DNA from: Robbsia andropogonis | GTDB lineage: Bacteria; Pseudomonadota; Gammaproteobacteria; Burkholderiales; Burkholderiaceae | DNA length: 64,000 bases | Direction of reading: 5' to 3' | NCBI RefSeq assembly: GCF_000970345.1 | Contig: NZ_LAQU01000015.1 | Coordinates: 88,591 to 152,590 of the forward strand | Shown here: piece after piece, positions 18,208-26,889 of the stretch | How positions within the stretch are numbered: the stretch's first letter is position 1 | Layout of the letters: every line of letters begins with the position of its first letter | Notes under the pieces: model-generated | Told to the model about the DNA's origin: nothing | The model's input: only the letters and a program-made list of their open reading frames with translations | Databases searched by the model: none | Made by a program: the position numbers and the translations under genes

Positions 18208-18274
18208 AACTAGATCGGAGGGACGGTGTCGTGATCGGTTTCGAATGGGCTCATTCAAACGGATCGATATGAAG

Positions 18275-18388
18275 TTATCGTGACAGCGCGATGCTTTCTA
18301 GCGCGATTTCTTCCGCCTGTTTCGCGTAAAATTCGTCATCGATCGGTGGGAAGTCAGGCCCTTTAAGGCGGTACGGTTCTGAAGCCAT
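18275..18388 (-). CDS. Possible 37-residue small protein in the phnG-phnF gap
   Basis: A leftward reading frame from ATG 18388 to TAA 18275 encodes a short acidic, well-formed peptide (starts MASEPYRLKGPDF, ends ALESIALSR). The frame is open further upstream to a stop near 18450, with a possible TTG start. No clear Shine-Dalgarno and no recognised family. It may be a leader peptide of the phn operon, a remnant of a lost gene, or chance. It reads in the same direction as phnG, 84 bp ahead of it. Confidence 0.3.
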   Translation of the reverse strand: MASEPYRLKGPDFPPIDDEFYAKQAEEIALESIALSR

Positions 18389-18476
18389 CGCATGACACGG
18401 CACAGGCGCGGCGTAATGCGTCGGATGCAATCGAACTCAACAGGCCCGCTCATGGGGGCATGGCTGGAAAGGCAAT

Positions 18477-19202
18477 ATGGTCGAACGTGACACAGGCGTT
18501 GCAGTATGGCGGCAAATTGGCGAATCGCTGGCCGAGGACATCCGGGCGCGGCGATATCCGCCAGGCGCGCAGTTACCTACGGAAAACGCGCTTGCAACGC
18601 ACTATGCGGTGAATCGTCATACGGTTCGTCGCGCGATTGGCGAACTGGCGCAGCATGGACTGGTGCGTATCGAGCGGGGGCGCGGCACATTCGTCGAATC
18701 GAGCGCATTGCGCTATGCGATTGGAAAGCGCACGCGTTTTACCGAAACATTGCGGCAACACGGCATGCACGGACAGACCACGGTGATCGATAGCGCCATG
18801 TTGACCGATGCAACGATCGCGCGTCATCTTGGTTTGACCCGCCAGGCAAAACTGCTCTATGTGCGTATATGTCGCCACGCGGAAAAAAACCCGGTCAGTG
18901 TTTCCGACAACTATTTCGATGCGCGCCGCTTTCCTGGTTTTGTCGATGCCCTACGGGAAACGGCTTCCGTTTCCGTAGCATTCGAACGACACGGTGTCGA
19001 CGATTACATCCGGCTCTGGTCGCGAATTACCGCGCGCCTGCCGGAAGCCGATATCGCCCGTCTCCTTGACCAACCGAAAATGCGGCCCATCCTTCAAGTC
19101 GAGGCCTTGAACGCAGACTTGCAAGGCGCGCCGCTGCAATACACGATTGCCCGTCTCGCCGGTGACGGCGTTGAATTGATGGTGAGTAACGAAGACGTCT
19201 AG
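18477..19202 (+). CDS. phnF: PhnF, GntR/HutC-family transcriptional regulator
   Basis: 241 residues. The N-terminal winged helix-turn-helix (about 10-75) contains YPPGAQLPTENALATHYAVN then RHTVRRAIGELAQHGLVRIE; the C-terminal UTRA ligand-binding domain spans about 95-235. The start ATG 18477 has AAAGG six bases upstream. It is divergent from phnG and heads the rightward phnF-phnM2-DUF1045-phnN set. It probably represses the phn operons in the absence of a phosphonate or phosphate signal. Its stop codon lies inside the candidate operator GTCTAGAC. Confidence 0.93.
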   Translation: MVERDTGVAVWRQIGESLAEDIRARRYPPGAQLPTENALATHYAVNRHTVRRAIGELAQHGLVRIERGRGTFVESSALRYAIGKRTRFTETLRQHGMHGQTTVIDSAMLTDATIARHLGLTRQAKLLYVRICRHAEKNPVSVSDNYFDARRFPGFVDALRETASVSVAFERHGVDDYIRLWSRITARLPEADIARLLDQPKMRPILQVEALNADLQGAPLQYTIARLAGDGVELMVSNEDV

Positions 19203-19204
19203 AC
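19197..19204. promoter_or_regulatory. Candidate PhnF operator overlapping the phnF stop codon
   Basis: GTCTAGAC is a perfect 8-bp palindrome matching GT-n-TA-n-AC. It overlaps the TAG stop of phnF and precedes the second phnM by 90 bp. GACGTCAGAC at 19223 resembles its flank GACGTCTAGAC. The role is inferred from similarity to the site at 18200. Confidence 0.5.
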
Positions 19205-19294
19205 ATCCGAATGTCATAGTGGGACGTCAGACTGTCCTCTGGCGCGATCGGCATGGTCGCGATCCTGGACGACACTGACCTATCGGAGTACCAC

Positions 19295-20641
19295 ATGACG
19301 GACGCCCACGCATTGTTATCGCCGCCAGGAGTGGCTTCTGGTGCGCGCGGGATGACACAGCCGCACACCACGCACGGGGTTACCACACTGCGGCCCGCCG
19401 CGTTGGGAGGGATCGTTGGCCGTCGTGTGCTGACGCGGGACGGCGTTGGCGCGGCGCGCATGTGTTTCGACGGCGAGACAATAGCCGATGTCGTTTCGGA
19501 CGCGGGAGCCGGCGCGGCCACCGTCATGTCGCGGTATGACAATATCGATTTCCTCGATGCCGGTGACTTATTGGTGCTGCCGGGCATCGTCGACATCCAC
19601 GGAGACGCCTTCGAACGTGCGGTCATGCCTCGTCCCGGTGTGCATTTCGACTATGGACACGCTTTATGGGATGTCGATCGGCAGTTGCTGGTCAACGGTA
19701 TCACTACCGCATTTCACGGCGTGACTGTGTCATGGGAAGGCGGATTGCGCGGAGCATCATACGCCGAGCGCATGTTTGATGCGCTTCATCGGCACGCCAA
19801 TGTGTTAGGGGCGCGGCATCAGGTTCACCTGCGTTTCGAGACACATAACCTCGATGACGTCGATCGTGCGTGCGCATGGATCGACGAAGGCCGCATCGGC
19901 TTCGTTGCATTGAACGACCATCTGCCTTCGATGTACAAGCGCTTGGGAAATGACCGGAAACTGCTGCAATACGCCGACCGGGCGCAATGCGATCTCGACG
20001 CGTTTTCACAGCGGATCATCCATGCGCATGCACGTGCCGACGACGTTCCCGCGGCAATGGCCCGACTGGTGAAAACAGCGTTGTCAGCTGGCTTGCGGGT
20101 GGCGTCGCATGACGACCCCGACGAAACGGTTCGCCGCGACTATCACGCATTGGGATGCGATGTCGCCGAGTTTCCCTTGAATGTTCCCACCGCCGCGCTT
20201 GCGCACTCGCTTGGAAATGCCGTGATCTTCGGTGCGCCAAACGTCGTGCGTGGGGGCAGCCATGTCAATGCGCCGAATGCATTGGAAATGGTGCGTGCGG
20301 GCTACTGTAACGTGTTGGCGTCTGATTACTACTATCCAGCGCCCCTGCACGCGGTGTTCATGCTGGTTGCGCAGGGTGTACGGACCCTTGCGGAGGCCTG
20401 GCCCTTGGTGTCGGCGAATCCGGCGCTGGCGGCAAACTTGACGGACCGCGGGATGCTGGCAACAGGACAGCGCGCTGATGTGGTCGTCGTCGACGATAGC
20501 TTGCCGGGCTTGCCGCGTGTCGTGGCAACGGTGGTCAACGGGCGCATCGTCTTTGCCGACCGTCACTGGGCATTGCGGTCCGGTTCCGCCTCGGCAGTGT
20601 TCTCCGATGGCGCGCTGACCAACGCGCGTGAAGAGGAATAA
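19295..20641 (+). CDS. phnM2: Second PhnM-type amidohydrolase
   Basis: 448 residues from ATG 19295 (GGAG upstream). It has the PhnM metal-site segments: GIVDIHGDAFERAVMPRPGV, VASHDDPDE and FGAPNVVRGGSH, and a C-terminal GQRADVVVVDD typical of amidohydrolases. It is clearly divergent from the phnM at 11735 (different spacing and loop sequences, for example MPRPGVHF versus APRAGVMF). The role is probably the same ribose-phosphonate triphosphate diphosphatase or a variant with a different substrate range. It is followed closely by the DUF1045 and phnN genes. phnM2 is a label of convenience. Confidence 0.88.
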   Translation: MTDAHALLSPPGVASGARGMTQPHTTHGVTTLRPAALGGIVGRRVLTRDGVGAARMCFDGETIADVVSDAGAGAATVMSRYDNIDFLDAGDLLVLPGIVDIHGDAFERAVMPRPGVHFDYGHALWDVDRQLLVNGITTAFHGVTVSWEGGLRGASYAERMFDALHRHANVLGARHQVHLRFETHNLDDVDRACAWIDEGRIGFVALNDHLPSMYKRLGNDRKLLQYADRAQCDLDAFSQRIIHAHARADDVPAAMARLVKTALSAGLRVASHDDPDETVRRDYHALGCDVAEFPLNVPTAALAHSLGNAVIFGAPNVVRGGSHVNAPNALEMVRAGYCNVLASDYYYPAPLHAVFMLVAQGVRTLAEAWPLVSANPALAANLTDRGMLATGQRADVVVVDDSLPGLPRVVATVVNGRIVFADRHWALRSGSASAVFSDGALTNAREEE

Positions 20642-20645
20642 ATCG

Positions 20646-21620
20646 ATGAGGCGTTCGGATATGGCGACTATCAAGCGATGTGACGACGATATGTTGCGTG
20701 CCGCTGCCGATGGTGCGGGCCCGCAACGGCTGTCGTCCACTGCACGGTTTGCCGTTTATCTTGCGCCCTCTGGGCCTTTTGATGCGCTAGGACGGCAATG
20801 GCTGGGAAGAGACGCGCAAACGGGCCAAGCCTTGGCACGTGACTGGGTTGCTGGATTGGCGTCCGACGATATGTTGTTCGGCGCCGGGGGCGATGCGGGT
20901 CAGGACGTGATCACGGCGGCGACCGTGGACGCCTGGACAGACGATCCGCGGCGTTATGGATTACACGCGACGATGAAACCGCCCTTTCGGCTCGCGCATG
21001 GCCGATCCGCTTTCGCGCTGGATCAGGCGGTGCGGGTCATCGCTACGTCGACAACGCCATTTGATCTGCCATTGCGCCTTGGTTCCTTGCGTGGATTTTT
21101 GGCATGGCAACCTGCCGATACCGTCGTCGCGCAAGGGCCATTGCAGCGACTCGCGGATCAGTGCGTGGCGCGGCTCGACGCCTTCCGGGCCGCGCCGACC
21201 GATGCCGAACGTGCAAGGCGAATGGCCAGGGGAGAAGGCAAGGACGCATGTTTTGACGTCCGTCAGCAAGCCAATCTCGATCGATGGGGTTACCCTTACG
21301 TTTTCGACACATTTCATTTTCATGTCACGTTGACGAGACGGCTGACACCGGAGGCGGAAGCGCGGGCGCGCCGTGCTCTGATGGCGTTAGCTGTGCGGGA
21401 AGAGGCGGGGGGGCGATCAGGGATGGTTACCGCGCTTACCGGGGCGGTGATGCCGGTACGCACAATCTCGATTTTCGTGCAGCCTGAGACGGATGCACCA
21501 TTCGTTGTCGCACGGCATTATGATTTTGATGGCGGCGTGCAGGACGGCGTTGGTGCATGGGCGTTGTCTGATACGACAGAAAGCATTGAAACAGAAGCAG
21601 GGCGGCAGAGGGCGCAATGA
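20646..21620 (+). CDS. DUF1045 phosphonate-metabolism protein, 2H-phosphoesterase fold
   Basis: 324 residues from ATG 20646 (AGAGGA nine bases upstream). It carries two HxT motifs: H107-A-T109 in LHATMKPPF and H226-V-T228 in FHVTLTRRL, the hallmark of 2H phosphodiesterases, which open cyclic or 2',5'-linked phosphates. This DUF1045 family occurs in phn islands. The cyclic phosphodiesterase PhnP, needed to open ribose 1,2-cyclic phosphate 5-phosphate made by PhnJ, is absent from the window, so this protein is a likely substitute. It overlaps phnN by four bases. The biochemical role is inference. Confidence 0.85.
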   Translation: MRRSDMATIKRCDDDMLRAAADGAGPQRLSSTARFAVYLAPSGPFDALGRQWLGRDAQTGQALARDWVAGLASDDMLFGAGGDAGQDVITAATVDAWTDDPRRYGLHATMKPPFRLAHGRSAFALDQAVRVIATSTTPFDLPLRLGSLRGFLAWQPADTVVAQGPLQRLADQCVARLDAFRAAPTDAERARRMARGEGKDACFDVRQQANLDRWGYPYVFDTFHFHVTLTRRLTPEAEARARRALMALAVREEAGGRSGMVTALTGAVMPVRTISIFVQPETDAPFVVARHYDFDGGVQDGVGAWALSDTTESIETEAGRQRAQ

Positions 21621-22282
21621 ACGACATTTCATCCGTGGCGCATTCGCGTTCCGTGAAAAGTGCAACCGCTGATGGCGATGCGTCTGGACGTCGTCATTCA
21701 GATGTCGCGTCATTGGCGACATCGAGAGCGTCGGAACGCGGCAGGCTCTTTTATTTGATGGGTGCATCTGGCAGTGGCAAGGACAGTATATTGCGCTGGA
21801 TCGGATCGCGTCTCGATGACAATGACCGCGTGATGGTGGCACATCGTTATTTGACGCGTGCGAGTGATGCGAACGAAGCGGGGCTTACATTAAGCGAATC
21901 GGAGTTCAAGCGTCGCGTTCATCTGGGGTGTTACGCACTTCATTGGTGTACCCATGGCGTGCACTATGGTGTGGGCATCGAGATCGATGCATGGCGTGAA
22001 AAGGGGTTGAACGTGCTGGTCAATGGTTCGCGGGGACATCTGGGTGATGCGTTCGCGCGTTATCCGGATCTTCACGCTATTGCATTGCGCGTTGATCCAG
22101 AAATTCTGGCAACCCGTTTGCGGAAACGCGGTCGTGAAACCGGTAGCGAGGTTGCAGCGCGCCTGGTGCGAGGTATTCAGTCATTCAACGTGCCGCGGCA
22201 TTGTCTGATGCATGAGGTCCGGAACGATGGTGCATTGGACGAAGCGGCTGCCGCGGTACTGGCATTGGTACGGAATGAATAG
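21617..22282 (+). CDS. phnN: PhnN, ribose 1,5-bisphosphate phosphokinase
   Basis: 221 residues (E. coli 185). The P-loop GASGSGKDS (49-57) and the guanylate-kinase-like layout match PhnN, which phosphorylates ribose 1,5-bisphosphate to PRPP, the last step of C-P lyase ribose recycling. Further family features are HRYLTRASDANEAG and GVHYGVGIEIDAWREKG. About 40 low-complexity residues precede the P-loop. The start ATG overlaps the DUF1045 stop (ATGA). It ends the rightward phn set. Confidence 0.93.
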   Translation: MNDISSVAHSRSVKSATADGDASGRRHSDVASLATSRASERGRLFYLMGASGSGKDSILRWIGSRLDDNDRVMVAHRYLTRASDANEAGLTLSESEFKRRVHLGCYALHWCTHGVHYGVGIEIDAWREKGLNVLVNGSRGHLGDAFARYPDLHAIALRVDPEILATRLRKRGRETGSEVAARLVRGIQSFNVPRHCLMHEVRNDGALDEAAAAVLALVRNE

Positions 22283-22552
22283 GGCATGGCCATGCGCAAG
22301 CTGTCCGTCCAAGGTGGCGACAGAGCCCTGGTCATCGGTTAGCGTCACCGCCTGTCGCGATGGCGATTCGCACAAATGACCACGGTGGAAAATGTCGGGG
22401 TTGTTGGTACAACGAGCCGCTGTGTCAGCGCGAATCTTTCGATTCTTTACATGGATTTGCGGGCGATGCGGGTCTACGGCATTGCAGGCCAAGTGGGGCG
22501 GCTGCGCGTTGAAAGCAGGCGCGGTATGATGATTTTATTTTAGGAGTTGCCC
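22283..22552. other. 270-bp gap after phnN, nothing recognised
   Basis: No protein family, hairpin with T tract or clear promoter was recognised apart from the Shine-Dalgarno AGGAG serving the small gene at 22553. Confidence 0.4.
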
Positions 22553-22789
22553 ATGAAATCATCCATCGTTCTCATCTGTGCCGTGTTGGCGGTTGCCGTA
22601 TCGGGTACCGCTTCGGCGGCAGGCTGTTTGAAAGGTGCGGCAGTCGGCGGGGTTGCGGGCCACGTTGCGGGCAAGCACGCGGTGCTTGGCGCCGCGGCGG
22701 GTTGCGCTATCGGGCACCACGAAGCGTCCAAGAAACAGAAGGCGGCAAATCAAGCGGCCGCTGCCGGCAACGCACCCAACGGTCACTGA
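22553..22789 (+). CDS. Small secreted glycine-zipper protein
   Basis: 78 residues from ATG 22553 with AGGAG six bases upstream. A signal peptide of about 24 residues (IVLICAVLAVAVSGTASA) precedes a Gly/Ala-rich segment with GxxxG spacing (GAAVGGVAGHVAGKHAVLGAA), as in glycine-zipper outer-membrane or lipoprotein-like proteins. The cysteine after the signal (AAGC) makes a weak lipobox possible. The C-terminus is Lys/Ala-rich. Proteins of this kind are common in Burkholderia; the function is unknown. Confidence 0.75.
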   Translation: MKSSIVLICAVLAVAVSGTASAAGCLKGAAVGGVAGHVAGKHAVLGAAAGCAIGHHEASKKQKAANQAAAAGNAPNGH

Positions 22790-22798
22790 GCCCACGCG

Positions 22799-25700
22799 TC
22801 AGCGCATGGCGTTGACTGCTTCCTTGTGAAAGCGCATCGCCGGGATAGGTGTTCGAAACGGCTGGGACAGAAACACTCCCGCCTCCGCGACGTCGAGAGG
22901 CTTGCTGAACCAGAAGCCTTGAATCGCCGAGCAGCCGTTCTCCATCAAGAATGCCAATTGTTCTGGCGTTTCAACGCCTTCTGCGATGACTTCCAAATTC
23001 AACTGCCGACAGAGCGCGACTACGGCACGCGCGATTGTCTGATCGTTCTTGTTATCCGTTACGCCGCGAACGAAAGACTGATCCAGCTTCAGTCGCGCGA
23101 TAGGGAACGATTTCAAGGCGCTCAAACTTGAATAGCCGGTACCGAAATCGTCGATCGACAGCCGCACGCCCATCTGTTGCAGCACGCGCATGCGGGATAC
23201 GGCGCGTGGCACGTCCAACATGATGACGCTCTCGGTAATCTCCAATTCGAGATATCCAGGATCTAGGCCGCTGCGCCGCAACGCCTCGGCGACGGACTTG
23301 ACAAGTCCATCGTCGGCGAATTGGCGCGCCGAAACATTGACCGAGACAATGACCGAGGGATATCCAGCATCCTGCCATGCCTTGTTTTGCCGACACGCTG
23401 TTTCCAATACCCAGGCGCCGATTGGTACGATCAAGCCGTTTTCCTCGGCAAACGGGATAAAGGCCGCCGGCATTATTACCCCGTGGCGGGGATGATGCCA
23501 GCGGAGTAATGCCTCCATCCCCACCACACGCGAGGCGGCAAGATCAACTTGCGGTTGATAGACCAATCGCAGTTCACCACCATCCAACGCATGTCCCAGC
23601 GCTTCCTTGAGGCGCAACTTCTCATGGGCTTGCGAATTCATTTCAGCGGTGTAGGCGCACCAGGTATTGCGACCGTTTTCCTTGGCGCGATACATCGCCG
23701 AATCGGCGTTCATCAGCAGTGCTTGCGTGTCGTCACCGTCTTCAGGGAAACGCGCGGATCCGATACTGGCGCTGACACGATATTCTTCGTTCAACAGCTG
23801 GACGGGTTCGGCGATGATCGTCCGGACATAGGCGATCGTGCTGGCAAGACCGTCGCCATCATGGGCGGCCGCGCATAGTACCAGCACGAACTCATCGCCG
23901 CCGAGCCGCGCGACCATGTCTGCCGGATCGAGTGCCGCCGTCATCCGTTTCGCGATGGTCTTTAATAGTGTGTCGCCGGCGTGGTGACCCAGGCTGTCGT
24001 TGATCAGCTTGAAATTATCGAGATCGATAAAGACGATGGTGACGCTGCTGCGATCCTGCCGGGCCTGCGCGAGGACTTCCACCAGCCGCTCGGACAACAT
24101 CAAGCGGTTTGGCAGCCCGGTGAGCGCATCATGTTTTGCCATATGGCGAATCGTGCGCTCCACTTCGGAGCGTTCGACGGCAATGCCGATCAAGCGCCTT
24201 GCTGCCCCGATGGCGTCCAGTTCGGCTTCCGTTGCGTGCCGGGATTCACGCGAGAAGACCACTAATGCGGCAAGCGGACGTGGACCGAGGGGGTGCGCGG
24301 CCTGGTTGTCGCCGCGCGCACTCGACGTCCCCCCGTTCTGCTGCGATGCATTGCTATGCGCGAGCACCGGGAACGCCCAACTATCGGTGAAATCGTCCAG
24401 GCCACACTGCGTCATGCCGCGATCGAAAGCCGCATCGGTGGCCCGCGACACATGAATGGACTTGCGAAAGTGAATGGCTCGTCCTCCCGGACCCGCACGC
24501 GGGCCGACTGGGGCGCCATTCGCTACCTCATAGTATGCAACCGGCAGTTCGCCGATCGCGCCGACTCGCATCGTGGAACCATCCTCAGAACATAGCAGAA
24601 TCGCGCATCGTGCATTCTCAAGCTGCCCATCGAGCTGTTCGATGAGGTGCGCAAGTATGCGGTCCAGCGGTGTGCTGGTTGCAATCATCTCCAGCAGTCG
24701 ATTTTGCTGTACGCGCCGCACGTCGGTGAGTTTTTGCGCGCTGATATCGCGTATGATCGACACTAGGCCATCCTCCAACCGCACAACCTGACGATGTAGC
24801 CAGATTTGCGTTCCATCCGCACGGTGATGGAGCCATTCCGTGGCGTCGGTCTGACCAGTGATGGCGACCGTGGTCAATGCGGCATAACCGTCGGGGCCGC
24901 AGAGATTGGACGATACCGGATCGATACGCCGCCCAATCAGCGACATTTGCGACTCACCGAGCAATTGGGTTGCACGCCCGCTGGCGGCGGTAATGATGAA
25001 GGCGGTGATGCCTTTTTGTGAGCGCCACAGCGTGCGTAGTACCACGAAGCCATCGAGGCTTGCCTCTGACGCGGCGAAGTAGGTCCGCTGGATGCGTCGC
25101 GTGTTCCGGCGACTACGCGCGAGCTGCCAGCTCATTCCGGTCAGCGTCGCCGTGAGCAACGCCAAGGCAATGCTGGCAATGCATGCCGATAACAAATACG
25201 TTTGTCGGCTGGCCCGATACCCGGCCATCTGCTCGTCCGCGGACAAGCCAACCACGGCTGTCAGGGGGAAGTCGTGCAGCGCCCGCACACTGGTAAATCG
25301 CAGGATGCCGTCCCCCCAGCGTGTCAGCGTGACCTCATCCGATAAATGGGCAATGGCATTGGCCGCAGCGTTATCGATCAATGTATTGTTCCAATCGGTG
25401 CGACTGCCGATTCGTGCCGCCCGGACTCTTGCATCGTTGTCGGCGAGCAGGAGCATACCCGCCTCTCCCATGCGGGTATCGTCATAGCCGCTGGTGAAGT
25501 AGTCCTTGTCCACGCACAACACCACGACACCGACAAATCCGCCAGCTGCATTGTGCAACGCCCGGGTGAACGTCACTTGCCCTTTTCTCATACTGGGGTC
25601 TTGCGTGCTGTCCGTCACTGCCGTTGGGTTCTCGTCGGCTGACGCGTCGACGGATAGTTCGCGGGTCACGTCGCGCGCCCGCGCTTCCGGCAGCTTGCCA

Positions 25701-26425
25701 TCATTCAATCCGGTACGTCGGAGCAGCGGGGCGCCCGTGCCGTGATGGCGCATGGTGGCATGCTCGCCAGTAGACGCGTGTGCGCGCGGGTCTTTCCGCC
25801 CGCCCAGCTTGCTTTGATGATCACGCGCGGCCTTGTGTGTTTCCGTGTCAGCATGGTGACGCCTGACATTGTGCGGGGAGTGGCGTACGGCATCTCGCCA
25901 ATTGTCCAGTGTCGTCTTGGTGGCCAGCGTCGGTTTGACGGGGGGCAATGGATTGCCTGACCGTGCGCGCACCGAGGTGAAAAAAAACCGGTCTGCGATA
26001 CTGTTGCCGTCATGAAGAAATTCGCCATTGCTATCTCGTACGATCCCGTGGGCGTCGGAGATCGCGAGCGCGAAGACCACCGAGGGCGGCAACAGGCCAC
26101 GTTTTTCGTAATCGCGCAGTCGCGTATGAGGAGACTGCTTCACATTGAACTCCAGCATGCGGAGCGTCTGATCGATATACACGAGGTTGCGTTGCAACTG
26201 CGCTTCATACGTATCGGATAATTCCCGGACGTTTTGCATCGCGGCCCGGGATGCCGCCACTTCCTCGACGCGTAGCAATCGATAGACGGAGAGCCAGCCG
26301 ACGGCGAGCAGGATCAGACAAAAGATCGGCAACAGAATATGCGTATCGGTGAGTCGCGAGCGTGCGCCGCGTGTTTCCACGCGTTCGCGAAAATGATCCG
26401 GACGCAATGCACGTGTGTACTTCAT
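22799..26425 (-). CDS. Membrane Cache-PAS-GAF-GGDEF-EAL cyclic-di-GMP protein
   Basis: 1208 residues. Transmembrane segments at about 29-47 and 410-432 flank a periplasmic Cache-like sensor. Then come a PAS domain (about 450-565), a GAF domain (about 580-755), GGDEF with intact LGGDEF at 841-846, and EAL with EALLRW at 971-976 plus DDFGTGYSS (1092-1100) and ITESVIM (1063-1069). Both cyclase and phosphodiesterase motifs look intact; no RxxD I-site precedes GGDEF. The Cache domain is interrupted by about 120 His/Arg/Thr-rich residues (165-285). The start overlaps the stop of the PstS-like gene (ATGA), and a porin gene lies upstream, so the three form an operon probably linking a periplasmic nutrient signal to c-di-GMP. 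Confidence 0.9.
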   Translation of the reverse strand: MKYTRALRPDHFRERVETRGARSRLTDTHILLPIFCLILLAVGWLSVYRLLRVEEVAASRAAMQNVRELSDTYEAQLQRNLVYIDQTLRMLEFNVKQSPHTRLRDYEKRGLLPPSVVFALAISDAHGIVRDSNGEFLHDGNSIADRFFFTSVRARSGNPLPPVKPTLATKTTLDNWRDAVRHSPHNVRRHHADTETHKAARDHQSKLGGRKDPRAHASTGEHATMRHHGTGAPLLRRTGLNDGKLPEARARDVTRELSVDASADENPTAVTDSTQDPSMRKGQVTFTRALHNAAGGFVGVVVLCVDKDYFTSGYDDTRMGEAGMLLLADNDARVRAARIGSRTDWNNTLIDNAAANAIAHLSDEVTLTRWGDGILRFTSVRALHDFPLTAVVGLSADEQMAGYRASRQTYLLSACIASIALALLTATLTGMSWQLARSRRNTRRIQRTYFAASEASLDGFVVLRTLWRSQKGITAFIITAASGRATQLLGESQMSLIGRRIDPVSSNLCGPDGYAALTTVAITGQTDATEWLHHRADGTQIWLHRQVVRLEDGLVSIIRDISAQKLTDVRRVQQNRLLEMIATSTPLDRILAHLIEQLDGQLENARCAILLCSEDGSTMRVGAIGELPVAYYEVANGAPVGPRAGPGGRAIHFRKSIHVSRATDAAFDRGMTQCGLDDFTDSWAFPVLAHSNASQQNGGTSSARGDNQAAHPLGPRPLAALVVFSRESRHATEAELDAIGAARRLIGIAVERSEVERTIRHMAKHDALTGLPNRLMLSERLVEVLAQARQDRSSVTIVFIDLDNFKLINDSLGHHAGDTLLKTIAKRMTAALDPADMVARLGGDEFVLVLCAAAHDGDGLASTIAYVRTIIAEPVQLLNEEYRVSASIGSARFPEDGDDTQALLMNADSAMYRAKENGRNTWCAYTAEMNSQAHEKLRLKEALGHALDGGELRLVYQPQVDLAASRVVGMEALLRWHHPRHGVIMPAAFIPFAEENGLIVPIGAWVLETACRQNKAWQDAGYPSVIVSVNVSARQFADDGLVKSVAEALRRSGLDPGYLELEITESVIMLDVPRAVSRMRVLQQMGVRLSIDDFGTGYSSLSALKSFPIARLKLDQSFVRGVTDNKNDQTIARAVVALCRQLNLEVIAEGVETPEQLAFLMENGCSAIQGFWFSKPLDVAEAGVFLSQPFRTPIPAMRFHKEAVNAMR

Positions 26426-26877
26426 CGCAGATGCAGCACGACTTTGACTGTACTGTCTACGTTACTCGCTTCGAGGTAACCAATGCCGCCAGGGGTGGTT
26501 CGCACGAAGTTTTTCACGGCATCAGTGCTGCCTGCTTCGCGAGGCGGCTTGCCACGCCCCGTAAATATCAGGCGCGACCAATAGGCTTTCATCTGCGCCG
26601 GCGATCGGCCGCAGAGTACGATGTAAAAGCGATCCCGCACTTCGCTGCGCTCTGGCGCGTCTGTCGGCAGCGCGGTTGTCCCGTTCGGAAGACTGGCGCT
26701 TCGATCGAGGAAAATGTTGGCAACCTGATCCTGATCCAACTGCGTGACGGTGCTATTTGCCGCGACCACAACGACAAGATCGGTATCGGCATGACCTGCT
26801 TGCATCGCCATCCAGATTCCAATGCCAATCAATGCGCTGCGTAGCGTTCCGTTAAGCGATTTGAACGAGAAGATCAT
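26422..26877 (-). CDS. Small PstS-like periplasmic substrate-binding protein
   Basis: 151 residues with a signal peptide of about 30 (LIGIGIWMAMQAGHA). The mature part matches the short phosphate-binding (PBP-like) domain: VVVVAANSTVTQLDQDQVANIFL, then YWSRLIFTGRGKPPRE and TPGGIGYLEAS. It lacks the second lobe of full PstS (about 320 residues), and no pstCAB is nearby, so it is probably not a transporter part. Its location between a porin and a Cache-GGDEF-EAL protein suggests a signalling partner. The stop overlaps the downstream start. Confidence 0.82.
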   Translation of the reverse strand: MIFSFKSLNGTLRSALIGIGIWMAMQAGHADTDLVVVVAANSTVTQLDQDQVANIFLDRSASLPNGTTALPTDAPERSEVRDRFYIVLCGRSPAQMKAYWSRLIFTGRGKPPREAGSTDAVKNFVRTTPGGIGYLEASNVDSTVKVVLHLR

Positions 26878-26889
26878 GGCGCCCCCTCG

